Assembly: GCF_005771635.1 (NCBI RefSeq)
Contig: NZ_VBWP01000005.1
Coordinates: 124,001 to 188,000, forward strand
Length of the DNA: 64,000 bases
Direction: 5' to 3'
Source: Culicoidibacter larvae
GTDB lineage: Bacteria; Bacillota_I; Bacilli_A; Culicoidibacterales; Culicoidibacteraceae
Each line of letters begins with the position of its first letter. Within the stretch, counting starts at the first letter, position 1. Of this stretch, positions 56,301 to 63,840 are shown in pieces. A program made the translations under genes and the position numbers. The notes under the pieces were generated by a model, which made no database searches, was not told the DNA's origin, and worked only from the letters and a program-made list of their open reading frames with translations.

Positions 56301-57380
56301 TAAATCACCGCCAGTTAAGGTACCAATTTCAGTACGTGCATCAGCTAATGCAGTTGTGTGGTATGATTCCAACACTGATGAAACAGTTGGATCAGCGGCA
56401 ACGTTTTTCACTGAAATATTACTACTGCTTTTATCAGTAACTGTATAGCCGCCATTCCCGTCAGGAACAACAGTAATATTAACTTTAGAAACATTTTCAC
56501 CATATTTTCCTGGCTCAACTAAAGTTGCATTACCAGAAGTACGGCTATCAAACAATGAATGCTCATGTCCAGTAATAACTGCACTAATTTCTGGAATTTC
56601 AGCAGCTAATTGTTGCGTGCTATCGCCATTCCCATATTCGCCGGCATAACCCATGTGAGCGGCAACAACATAAACATCTGCTCCACCATTATCTTTAATT
56701 GTTTGCACAGTTGCTTTAGTTTCTTCGATTGGATTTCTAACATCATAGCCGGCTAAATGAGCTGAATCCCATTTAGTAATCCAAGGTGTCGTTGTACCAA
56801 TAACTGCTACTTTAATTGGGCGTCCGCCTGATTTAGAAGGAATCTCTTTAATAATATAATTACCGGCAATTGCTTTTCCAGTTGGATCATAAACATTATT
56901 GCTTAACACTGAAACTTTATGTTCACCATTTGCAGTTGATTCTGCGTCAGCAATTACTTTATTAAGAACATCCATACCATAGTTAAATTCATGATTCCCT
57001 AAAGTAAAAGAATCATAACCAATTGCTTTCATAGCTGCAATTGTTGGCATTCTGTCTTCATTAACAAATAAGTGCGAATAGTTATCTTGAATTGAATCGC
57101 CATTATCTACTAAAATCGTGTTGGGATTATTAGCACGCTCTTGATTAACAATTGTTGCGATTTGTGCCAAACTTCCAGCTGTAAGAGCACTATCACTTGC
57201 GTACTCCCACGGATAAAAACGTCCGTGTACATCAGATGTTGCCAGTAAATTAATTACGGTAGCATCTTCTGCCGCTTTCGCTTCAGCCTGAACTTGAAAT
57301 ACAGGTAAAAATTGGGCCACCACACCCAATACTAATATCATTGCTACGGTGATTGCCGAAATACGACGGGTTTTCTTCAT
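53391..57380 (-). CDS. LPXTG-anchored double-domain 5'-nucleotidase / 2',3'-cyclic phosphodiesterase
   Basis: A 1329-residue wall-anchored enzyme. After a signal peptide (about 1-33) come two complete 5'-nucleotidase modules: the first with ATSDVHGRFYPWEYA, GNHEFNYG and ITGHEHSLF plus its substrate-binding C domain (about 370-560); the second with SVNDIHGNVEES, GNHEFDWS and TAHSHQ plus a C domain (about 910-1110, INGGGIREGL). A stretch of Ig-like repeats leads to LPNTG at 1291-1295, a helix and a basic tail. It probably frees phosphate and nucleosides from extracellular nucleotides; in pathogens such enzymes also make adenosine. GGAG precedes ATG at 57380. Confidence 0.93.
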   Translation of the reverse strand: MKKTRRISAITVAMILVLGVVAQFLPVFQVQAEAKAAEDATVINLLATSDVHGRFYPWEYASDSALTAGSLAQIATIVNQERANNPNTILVDNGDSIQDNYSHLFVNEDRMPTIAAMKAIGYDSFTLGNHEFNYGMDVLNKVIADAESTANGEHKVSVLSNNVYDPTGKAIAGNYIIKEIPSKSGGRPIKVAVIGTTTPWITKWDSAHLAGYDVRNPIEETKATVQTIKDNGGADVYVVAAHMGYAGEYGNGDSTQQLAAEIPEISAVITGHEHSLFDSRTSGNATLVEPGKYGENVSKVNITVVPDGNGGYTVTDKSSSNISVKNVAADPTVSSVLESYHTTALADARTEIGTLTGGDLAPAAEVKGITQAQIQDSALIDLILKVQMQYAEASGAVLSDGHHVSSAALFDANSNIAEGTIKKADTSKAYKYDNTLQTLKITGAQLKQYMEWSANYYNQYKAGDLTISFNENIRIYNYDMFGGVNYKVDISKPAGSRITDLTYSDGSQVGDADLVYLTVNNYRASTTITGTLFPDANIETVFDSSTDPTTAATVPAVRDMIGEYIANQPGQTITNTVDNNWSIIGNNWDTALHNKAVEYINAGKITLPTSADGRTPNVKSVTEADLNTLNTVTLVSVNDIHGNVEESGKNVGVAKVAGYLDTLRAQNPKTYFLGSGDLFQGTAISNLTQGQVMNKSLKEMGMVASALGNHEFDWSRDMIADWASDGGYDFLASNIVYKDTQQPVEWAKPYKILQVEVGERTVKIGLIGIATPSTAAQTLPANVADLDFTDPATAANKWAAYLRDTEGVDTVIALTHLGTYQGSDGVVTGEGAEFAKNVVGVDAVFTAHSHQKVNGVVNGIPVVQGLYNGRGLSKMNLTFDATTGNFVSVTGEFVDLTAQAATLPINQPVADIVADYKDQLQPILDEVIGDNVRELTHDTTTQVTPMGQLTAKMMSEIGNTQIAIINGGGIREGLNAGDITMGEMYAIFPFDNTLVTMELKGSDLKQVIEHGIMSTGFRPGQFYGIDVWYDSTQPAGSRITSMRLPDGTPIDMDTYYTVSTLDFVYAGGDYYDFSAAINVVDTMAPLRDQLVNKIKAEGGIDFTYKQNLIDGVDTTITANHFVIEDHEVAGLTAEQVINKAAATSADGSTLTVDFSNVQPTFGVHEVTISNGSTTKTIKVGVTDADSMYDAAKGIIFKAQAFEITQTQAGNLTHDLIKDLSKAQALDLATGTAAGVNADFSAVKTAVGTYPVVITPVPATNARMALFATGTSMTINVSVTADGSGSGEGTDLPNTGQNQTEMLALGLIAGGLGVAAFAISRRQRKNDQAA

Positions 57381-57560
57381 ACTTTATCACTCCATATAAA
57401 TTCTATTATTGCGCAAGATCTTACCCTTCTTGCTTATCCTGATTTTCTTATTTAATTGACGCAGGCCCTCCCTTATATACTCATATTTATATTTACGATG
57501 AAACATTCAGAATCATCCCTAATATATCCTCTAACTTTTTACTTTTATAAAAAAAGAAGC

Positions 57561-57586
57561 AGCAAAACGATACGGATCGTTTTGCT
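57561..57586 (-). terminator. terminator of the epimerase-like gene
   Basis: A perfect 11-bp stem (57561-57571 and 57576-57586, loop ACGG), followed by GCTTCTTTTTTT on the minus strand. The remaining bases up to 57380 contain only the leader of the nucleotidase gene; no riboswitch was recognised there. Confidence 0.85.
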
Positions 57587-57592
57587 CCCGCT

Positions 57593-58474
57593 TTAATAAA
57601 ATATCATACTGTATCTGGTATTGAACTCTTTCAAAGGGTTTAACTCAATAATCCCCGGCTTTTGGGAAATTTCAAACGGACCGTCCGCTGTATCGGCGTG
57701 GCCAAACCATGGTTCAATACAAATAAATGGAGCTTCCATACCATTGGTACGCGGCGTCCAAAGTCCTAAATCCGGAAATCCGTGGAATTGCACATTAACT
57801 CCATGATCATGATTGCGACAACGTAAGGCAATGCTTTCGAATTCTAAATCTTCAAAAACAAGTGCGTCTTTATTAAACACATCATAATGCAAAGGAATTT
57901 CCCGGCAACGTCCTAATGACGTGTAGGTATCACCTAATTGACCATCAGCTGTTAAATCACGTGATTGCAATTCAACAACTTCCGGTAATTCAAAATAATA
58001 ATCTTCAAAACTATCGCCCGGCATCAATGTTGTTGAAAATGCCGGATGAGCACCGATTGAGAAATATAAATTTTCATCAGTATCCGGATTGCTCACTTGC
58101 CAATCAATATGCACACTCTCGCCCTCAAGAATATACGTAATATATAATTCAAACCCAAAAGGAAACTTAGCCAGCGTTTCTTCATTACTCGTTAAGCAAA
58201 ACACAGCCCGTGTCGGTTCTTGCTCAACACAAACAAATTCCATATCGCGCGCAAAACCATGCTGCGTCATCGTATAGGTCTCACCATTCACTAAAAACTG
58301 GTTATCAACTAATTTACCAACAATCGGAAAAAGCACCGGTGTATGGCGACCCCAAAACTTTGCGTCACCTTTCCAAATGTATTCAATTCCGGTTTCTTGA
58401 TGCATAACACTATGAATTTCCGCGCCAGCCTTGGCAATCGTTACCGACAGCTTTTCATTTGCTAATATAACCAC
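57593..58474 (-). CDS. aldose 1-epimerase family protein (LacX-like)
   Basis: A 293-residue galactose mutarotase-fold protein of the LacX subgroup. Typical parts are IWKGDAKFWGRHTPVLFPIVG, MTQHGFARDMEF with the catalytic His, FSIGAHPAF with the second His, and CIEPWFG carrying the catalytic Glu. Its sugar substrate is unknown. The start is GTG at 58474, preceded by AAAGGAG at 8 bases. Confidence 0.9.
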   Translation of the reverse strand: MVILANEKLSVTIAKAGAEIHSVMHQETGIEYIWKGDAKFWGRHTPVLFPIVGKLVDNQFLVNGETYTMTQHGFARDMEFVCVEQEPTRAVFCLTSNEETLAKFPFGFELYITYILEGESVHIDWQVSNPDTDENLYFSIGAHPAFSTTLMPGDSFEDYYFELPEVVELQSRDLTADGQLGDTYTSLGRCREIPLHYDVFNKDALVFEDLEFESIALRCRNHDHGVNVQFHGFPDLGLWTPRTNGMEAPFICIEPWFGHADTADGPFEISQKPGIIELNPLKEFNTRYSMIFY

Positions 58475-58497
58475 AAGTTTCTCTCCTTTAGTTCTGT

Positions 58498-58821
58498 TTA
58501 TTGCACAACTACCGCTGTACCTGAAGCACTAACCATAATCATGTTGCCGCCAGTTCCAAGCACCTCATAATCAACGTCAACACCAACAACCGCGTTGGCA
58601 CCAACTTCCATCGCCCGCTCCGACATCTCGCGCAAAGCATCTTCACGTGCCTGTTGCAGCTCCAGCTCATAACTTGCTGAACGACCGCCAAAAATATTGC
58701 GCATCCCCGCTGCCATATCTTTAAACGCATTAATACCGATGATAACCTCACCGAAAACTATCTTTTTATACTCAACAATTTGTCTACTTTCAATAGACGG
58801 CGTTGTCGTAATTGTAATCAT
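58498..58821 (-). CDS. YbjQ/UPF0145 family protein (copy 1)
   Basis: A 107-residue pentameric-fold protein of the YbjQ family. The motif [19 protein letters not shown] and the end [13 protein letters not shown]...[13 protein letters not shown] are characteristic. Function is unknown, with metal binding once suggested. ATG at 58821 has GGAGG 9 bases upstream. A diverged paralogue is encoded just upstream. Confidence 0.9.
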   Translation of the reverse strand: MITITTTPSIESRQIVEYKKIVFGEVIIGINAFKDMAAGMRNIFGGRSASYELELQQAREDALREMSERAMEVGANAVVGVDVDYEVLGTGGNMIMVSASGTAVVVQ

Positions 58822-58935
58822 GTAATCCAACCTCCATAAAAAAGTCGTCTGCATATCCATTATAATAAAATTCACAAAATTTGTATAGCAAATTCCGAAT
58901 AATAAATATGTGAATTTCACAACTAGTTAATAGCC

Positions 58936-58969
58936 GATAAGGCGGGCAAGGTAGGTTGCCCGCCTTATC
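58936..58969. repeat. perfect 14-bp hairpin between the two YbjQ paralogues
   Basis: Arms 58936-58949 and 58956-58969 around a 6-base loop, just past the stop of the 58977 gene, but with no T run on the minus strand. Possibly an RNA-stability hairpin rather than a terminator. Confidence 0.6.
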
Positions 58970-58976
58970 CAAAAAT

Positions 58977-59258
58977 TTACTCCACAACCACGGCAGTGCC
59001 TGAAACATGGATAACAGGAAAAATATCTCTCACTAATACTATTTCTACACTTATTGCAATCACAGCGTTCGCCCCAAGATTTTCAGCTTGAGTTTGTAGC
59101 TGCGTAAAAGCTTGCGAACGAAGCGACGAAAAATTTTCGTGATTTATTATAGTTCTTTGAAAAGAGTTGGAAAAAGGCGTAATTGCCTCACCGCAAGCGA
59201 TCCCCTTATACTCAACAATCGTCTTTCCAGCTACGTCATTTGCCGTTGTCAAAATCAT
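58977..59258 (-). CDS. YbjQ/UPF0145 family protein (copy 2, diverged)
   Basis: A 93-residue paralogue of the downstream protein. It keeps IVEYKGIACGEAI, ENLGANAVIAISVEI and the C-terminal VSGTAVVVE, but the central GGRSASYE motif is altered to FSSLRSQAF. Shorter than the usual 103-110 residues. ATG at 59258 has AAGGAG at 8 bases; a GTG at 59267 falls in that spacer. Confidence 0.82.
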   Translation of the reverse strand: MILTTANDVAGKTIVEYKGIACGEAITPFSNSFQRTIINHENFSSLRSQAFTQLQTQAENLGANAVIAISVEIVLVRDIFPVIHVSGTAVVVE

Positions 59259-59325
59259 ATTATCCACTCCTTCTCATCTATTGTAACAAATTAAAAGCCT
59301 TCACAACACATAATCTGTGCAAAAG

Positions 59326-59334
59326 TGCTATAAT
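59326..59334 (+). promoter_or_regulatory. extended -10 promoter of ferritin gene
   Basis: TG-C-TATAAT (59326-59334) is an extended -10 element; no good -35 is seen. It lies 31 bases before the ferritin ATG. Confidence 0.5.
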
Positions 59335-59365
59335 TAATAATATAAAGAGCAAGGAGGAAATAATC

Positions 59366-59860
59366 ATGATCAGTAAAAAAGTAAAAAAATTAATGTTAGA
59401 CCAAATCACTATGGAATTTCAAGCAGCTCATGACTACAAAGGTATGGAAATCTGCTTCTTGAACAAAGGACTCGATGGCTTCGCTCATTGGTTCAATAAA
59501 CAATCACAAGAAGAAATCGAGCATGCTTACCGCTTCATCAACTTCTTAAACAGTGTCAATGAATCAATCGATAACCTTGACAAACTTGACGCTGCAAATG
59601 TTAAGTTCACTAATATTCGTGACGTATTTGAAGCATCATTGAAACAAGAACAAATGGTCACTCAATCAATTTGGAAAATTATTGAAGCTGCCGAAAAAGA
59701 TAAAGACTATGCATCACGCCAAATGCTTGACTGGTTCATCAGCGAACAAGTTGAAGAAGAAAACTCAGTACAAAGAATTCTTGATGCACTCGATCTTGTT
59801 GGTGACGAACACATCGGCATCTATGAATTAGACAAAAAACTTGGTAAAAGAGAAGACTAA
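59366..59860 (+). CDS. ftnA: ferritin
   Basis: A 164-residue non-haem ferritin storing iron as a ferric mineral in a 24-mer. Ferroxidase ligands are visible: Glu in MEFQAAHDYKGME, the Glu/His pair in QEEIEHAYRF, Glu in EASLKQEQM and SEQVEEENS. ATG at 59366 is used: AAGGAGG lies 8 bases before it, and it gives the family's normal length, whereas a reading from 59183 would overlap the divergent gene. Iron storage complements the siderophore importer and P1B-4 exporter in this window. Confidence 0.95.
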   Translation: MISKKVKKLMLDQITMEFQAAHDYKGMEICFLNKGLDGFAHWFNKQSQEEIEHAYRFINFLNSVNESIDNLDKLDAANVKFTNIRDVFEASLKQEQMVTQSIWKIIEAAEKDKDYASRQMLDWFISEQVEEENSVQRILDALDLVGDEHIGIYELDKKLGKRED

Positions 59861-59879
59861 TTTTTTTGAAGAAAATTTG

Positions 59880-59912
59880 AAAGAGCTGCGGGGCTTAACC
59901 CCGCAGCTCTTT
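59880..59912. terminator. bidirectional terminator between ferritin and kinase genes
   Basis: A perfect 14-bp GC-rich stem (59880-59893 and 59899-59912, loop CTTAA) with a T run on the plus side. Confidence 0.9.
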
Positions 59913-59920
59913 TTCTTTCC

Positions 59921-61366
59921 CTATAAATCAATCGTGAAAGTAAACACTTGCGTATCATTATTAATATCGAGATGAAAATTAATTTGATAGCGTTCTAGGA
60001 ACAGTTTAACAATATATAATCCCAACCCATGACCACTTGTGTTATTCGACTCAAATGGTTTAAGCAACTGTTCAGCATCTAGATTTTCAGTATTTTCAAA
60101 TTGATTGCTGAATGACAATGACTCATCATTCAGACGCACAACAATTTCACTTCCTGGCTTGTGATAAAGAACCGCGTTACTCATTAAATTAGAAACTATC
60201 TTTTGGAAATAGTTATATGGCATATTAATTTCACTGTTCTTACTTGCTTCATTATAGAAATGAATCTTCGTTTCTTCATTCAGCTCATTATACAATGCAA
60301 TATTTTCACTGATTACCGCCGAAATCGCACTGCGTTCCTCGCTCTGCACATGCTCGATGCGCGATACATCTAAAATCTCATTAACCAATACTTGCATCTT
60401 ATCAATATAATCAGCACAACGTTGCAAATAATAATCGCGATCTTCAAATGCCGGAATGTCATTCACCATGCCCTCTACCATTGAGCTTAACGCCATAAGT
60501 GGTGTCTTTAACTCGTGGGTAGCACCACGCATAAATACTTGTTTATCAGTTTCCAGTTGTAAGTTTTGCTGCATCTCATCATCAAGTTCATCAATTGTCA
60601 GGCGCAACTTGCCATACATCTGATAAACACTGTTCTCCAATTGCACAAACTCGTCACCCGATTTAGTCTCAGTTTGCACTTCAATCTCGAATTTCTCCAT
60701 TTGCTTTGCAGTAGTATTCAGTCGCTTCACCCTTTTAGTAATAAACCGGGCGATAAGGAAAGCGAAAATTGTTGCTACAATCAAGCCAACTACTAGCACA
60801 ACAAACATTGCCTGAGATTGATTCGCAAAAGCTTCAAAATCTCGAAAAATTGGATCATCTTTAGAAAGCGTTGAAGTAACCGCATCGACTAATACCACAT
60901 TATAGCTCTGGTCATTTGCTACAACTTCAAAGCCATAATGAGGGTAGAAATTCGGAATTGCGGAAACATCTAGTGGAAAAATAACACCTGATTCAGACTC
61001 TTGATTGAAATATTCTATTTCTATTCCAAACTGATAACCCACAAAATTCTCTTCCATAACACGAGCTAGTACTGCTGGATATGCAATTCCTCCTGTCGCG
61101 TATACCCTTTTTTGATTGTTATCCTGAACGTTGATAACAAATCCCATCGATTCAATTTCAGTGATAGTGACTTGCCTTTTTCCTCTATCCTCTTCTTTTA
61201 CAAGTTCTATTGCTAAGGTTTTTGCTTGCTCAACCTGAGCCGTACGCTGAATAGTGCCAATCCATGGCACAATCCATATCAGCGTGATTATACAAACAAC
61301 AGCTGTGACAATAATAGTTGACTCACACATCAACCATATCTTCCAAAATAATGGTATTCTTTTCAT
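59921..61366 (-). CDS. sensor histidine kinase
   Basis: A 481-residue kinase. Two membrane helices (about 7-35 and 187-210) enclose a 150-residue extracellular sensor; HAMP-like segment FITKRVKRLNTTAKQMEKF follows. The H box is ATHELKTPLMALSS, the N box SNLMSNAVLYH and the G box GHGLGLYIVKLF. GGAGGG precedes ATG at 61366, two bases after the regulator's stop. Partner of the OmpR-type regulator. Signal unknown; the large extracellular part argues against a BceS-type sensor. Confidence 0.93.
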   Translation of the reverse strand: MKRIPLFWKIWLMCESTIIVTAVVCIITLIWIVPWIGTIQRTAQVEQAKTLAIELVKEEDRGKRQVTITEIESMGFVINVQDNNQKRVYATGGIAYPAVLARVMEENFVGYQFGIEIEYFNQESESGVIFPLDVSAIPNFYPHYGFEVVANDQSYNVVLVDAVTSTLSKDDPIFRDFEAFANQSQAMFVVLVVGLIVATIFAFLIARFITKRVKRLNTTAKQMEKFEIEVQTETKSGDEFVQLENSVYQMYGKLRLTIDELDDEMQQNLQLETDKQVFMRGATHELKTPLMALSSMVEGMVNDIPAFEDRDYYLQRCADYIDKMQVLVNEILDVSRIEHVQSEERSAISAVISENIALYNELNEETKIHFYNEASKNSEINMPYNYFQKIVSNLMSNAVLYHKPGSEIVVRLNDESLSFSNQFENTENLDAEQLLKPFESNNTSGHGLGLYIVKLFLERYQINFHLDINNDTQVFTFTIDL

Positions 61367-61368
61367 AA

Positions 61369-62028
61369 TTATCCCTCCAGGGTGTAGCCTCTTCCGATAA
61401 TGGTCTTAACCAGACCATTACCCAGCTTTTTTCGTATATTTTTAATATGGACATCGACCACACGGTCATCACCAAAATAGTTATAACCCCAGACTAAAGT
61501 AACAATCTGTGAGCGGTTATAAATTTTCTTAGGATTGGAAAATAAAATTTTCAAAATTTCACACTCCCTTTCAGTGAGTGAAATACTTTCATCACCTTTT
61601 AACACTTGTGACCGATTCAAATCAAGAAGTAAGTCTGCAAATGAGAGATATTCAGCAACATTGCCATATACGCGCCGCAAAAGCGCCTGAATTTTATACA
61701 ATAAAATCTGTACCGGAAATGGTTTCACCACAAAATCATCAGCCAGAGTAAAAATATTCTTTTGAATCTCTAAATCATTCAATGCGCTGATAACAATCAC
61801 CGGCACTGAACTCACCTCGCGAATCTCTGATAAAATTTTTTCACCGCCAAGACTAGGCAACATTAAATCTAAAACCAGCAAATCAATCTCATGATTATAA
61901 AATTTTTCTAATCCGGTCTGTCCATCAATGCTCGAAAGCACCACATAACCATCATTTTTCAAAAAAGCACAAATCGAATTATTGATTTCAACGTCATCCT
62001 CAATAACCAAAATACATTGTTTCTTCAT
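61369..62028 (-). CDS. OmpR/PhoB-family response regulator
   Basis: A 219-residue regulator with receiver motifs ILVIEDDVEI, phospho-Asp in LLVLDLMLPS, Thr/Ser-equivalent ISAL and Lys in VVKPF, and a winged helix with SLTERECEILKILFSN and DDRVVDVHIKNIRKKL. ATG at 62028 has AAAGGAG 8 bases upstream. Operon with the kinase; the small membrane protein gene at 62156 is downstream of neither but upstream on the same strand with its own terminator. Confidence 0.94.
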   Translation of the reverse strand: MKKQCILVIEDDVEINNSICAFLKNDGYVVLSSIDGQTGLEKFYNHEIDLLVLDLMLPSLGGEKILSEIREVSSVPVIVISALNDLEIQKNIFTLADDFVVKPFPVQILLYKIQALLRRVYGNVAEYLSFADLLLDLNRSQVLKGDESISLTERECEILKILFSNPKKIYNRSQIVTLVWGYNYFGDDRVVDVHIKNIRKKLGNGLVKTIIGRGYTLEG

Positions 62029-62122
62029 TGCAAACACTCCTTTCATAAAATAATTCGTTTATAAACTTAACTAAAAGTATAGCAAAAAGTTATGAAGAAC
62101 TTATGTAGAAAAAACTCCACAA

Positions 62123-62153
62123 AAAAACGGTCCGCAATAAGCGGACCGTTTTT
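62123..62153 (-). terminator. terminator of the 62156 gene
   Basis: A perfect 13-bp stem (62123-62135 and 62141-62153, loop AATAA), followed by T residues on the minus strand. Confidence 0.9.
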
Positions 62154-62155
62154 CC

Positions 62156-62419
62156 TTACTCAGCTACTGCCGTATCAACTTCTGGATTTTTAGCCTTCAC
62201 AACTTTAAATATACCAAAAGCTATTAAGGCAATTGCTACAATTGCAAATAACAATGAAGTTATTTCAAATCCTAAAACACTATAGAAAACATATAAAATA
62301 CGCGGAACTGAAACTGAGTCAGCACCACCCATAAACGATGAAAAAATCCATAGGTCTAATACCAGAAAAACTCCCCCGGCAAAAATATAGCCAATACCAT
62401 TCTTTTTGTCTTGATTCAT
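62156..62419 (-). CDS. small two-helix membrane protein
   Basis: An 87-residue protein I do not recognise, with two membrane helices (about 9-30 and 45-69), a Gly-rich loop FMGGADSVSVPR between them and an acidic C-terminus. GGAGGG lies 6 bases before ATG at 62419. Single-gene unit upstream of the second two-component system. Confidence 0.72.
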   Translation of the reverse strand: MNQDKKNGIGYIFAGGVFLVLDLWIFSSFMGGADSVSVPRILYVFYSVLGFEITSLLFAIVAIALIAFGIFKVVKAKNPEVDTAVAE

Positions 62420-62507
62420 ACAAAACCCTCCGTAATATGCCCCACGCATCTACAAGCATACCATAATCACCCATAATCTTGCAATAAAGTTTCTTTGTGA
62501 AAATTTC

Positions 62508-62544
62508 AAAAAAGCAAGCTCCCCGAAGCAGAGCTTGCTTTTTT
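62508..62544 (-). terminator. terminator of the DUF4038 glycosidase gene
   Basis: A perfect 14-bp stem (62508-62521 and 62531-62544, loop of nine) with built-in T run, ending directly at the stop codon of the gene at 62545. Confidence 0.88.
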
Positions 62545-63828
62545 CTATTTCTCTAAAATATAAAGTGCATCACCAATGAACGGATGCATTGCTAAGGTTG
62601 TTATTTGTTTATCCTCATTATATTTTGCATCAAGCATACTGGTTTGCTTTGTTTCTAGATGGACAGCACTTATTTTATATTGTTGGTAATCGCCTTTCAA
62701 TTGCAATTTAATGTTGGAAGGCAGATAAATGTAAATTGCCTGTTCATGCTGTGCTGCCCGAATTTCAGGTGAGCCAAGGATAATGTCCTGGCAGGGTTTG
62801 ATATCATGCAAGTGATGACTTTCAAAAAATGTTTTGATATAAGCATAGTCCCAAGCACCCTCAAAATGCAAAGCCGTATGCCAATCATATGGTGGTTCAA
62901 ATGCCTCACCGACACTTGAATCGAAATCCTCACTTGCAGTATGCCATGACCAGATACCATGCGCCCCATAAGTTACACCAGCACTAGCTCCTGACAGAAC
63001 ACTTTGCCACGCTGCTCGCCGCACATCAAAACGGTTAAATCGACCGTACACTTTGCGACTGTATCCCATCTGTTCATAGCATGGTTCTGAATTAATAACT
63101 GGTTTTTGTGGTTGCTCGCCGGCAAATTTTTCGGCAAGTAAATAGGTAGTTTCTTGGTATGCACTATTATGCCCTGATTGATACATATAAAAATCAAGTC
63201 CTGAATTGTTTTGCAGACGCTTTGGCAAACTATCTGCCCGTCCTTGAATATGTAAAGTTGTCAATCCGTTCGGATCAACCCGTTTCACTGCATTCAGTGC
63301 CCGTTCATAATACTCAATCACGGTATCGTTAGGAAAATCAGTATCGCCACTAATAATATAAATAGGCTGATACTTAGCAAACCGTTGTGCAATATATTCA
63401 GCATACTCTTCAACCAGATCTAATGGAAACAAACTTGTAGCCTTTAATTTTGTCGCCCAAGTATCCGGTAAATAATTGCACCACAACAGCACTAGTGCCA
63501 CAGTAATTCCATAATCACGCGCCTGCGCCACCATACGCACTGCCCGGTCAAAATAAGCATCGTTGCGTTTACTAAAGTCAAAAGTTCCATCAGCATTCTT
63601 TCCGAATGGTAACAATGCTAAATTAGTTGCACTTGAATCCCATTGCCATAACATATTAATTTGAATCACGTTGAACCCTTGTTGTTTTCGTACTGACAAA
63701 TAGTATTGCCAATCTTCATCGCTGATATTGGTAAAAGCACTCCAGCAAGTATCTGCTAAATAAAACCCTGGTTCGCCATCTACCAAAAAATAGCGCTTAT
63801 CTTTACTTATATCAAACATCTTTATCAT
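62545..63828 (-). CDS. DUF4038 (apiosidase-like) glycoside hydrolase
   Basis: A 427-residue TIM-barrel enzyme without a signal peptide, so intracellular. It starts with YFLVDGEPGFYLADTCWSAF and contains FNVIQINMLWQWDSSA, YITVALVLLW-type strands, IISGDTDFPNDTVI and PVINSEPCYEQMGYS, where Asp and Glu are likely catalytic as in GH140-like apiosidases. The C-terminal 80 residues form a small beta domain. It begins 13 bases after a PTS EIIC gene, so its substrate is probably a sugar or glycoside brought in by that PTS. The start is ambiguous between ATG at 63828 and ATG at 63819; ribosome sites are weak. Confidence 0.83.
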   Translation of the reverse strand: MIKMFDISKDKRYFLVDGEPGFYLADTCWSAFTNISDEDWQYYLSVRKQQGFNVIQINMLWQWDSSATNLALLPFGKNADGTFDFSKRNDAYFDRAVRMVAQARDYGITVALVLLWCNYLPDTWATKLKATSLFPLDLVEEYAEYIAQRFAKYQPIYIISGDTDFPNDTVIEYYERALNAVKRVDPNGLTTLHIQGRADSLPKRLQNNSGLDFYMYQSGHNSAYQETTYLLAEKFAGEQPQKPVINSEPCYEQMGYSRKVYGRFNRFDVRRAAWQSVLSGASAGVTYGAHGIWSWHTASEDFDSSVGEAFEPPYDWHTALHFEGAWDYAYIKTFFESHHLHDIKPCQDIILGSPEIRAAQHEQAIYIYLPSNIKLQLKGDYQQYKISAVHLETKQTSMLDAKYNEDKQITTLAMHPFIGDALYILEK

Positions 63829-63840
63829 TCCGTTTCTTTA

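Noticed and set aside
57381-57560. Possible purine riboswitch before the 5'-nucleotidase
   Set aside because: None of the conserved loop sequences of purine or related aptamers are present.
59183-59365. N-terminal extension of ferritin
   Set aside because: Overlaps the divergent YbjQ-like gene, crosses the promoter, and the ATG at 59366 has an ideal ribosome site and normal length.
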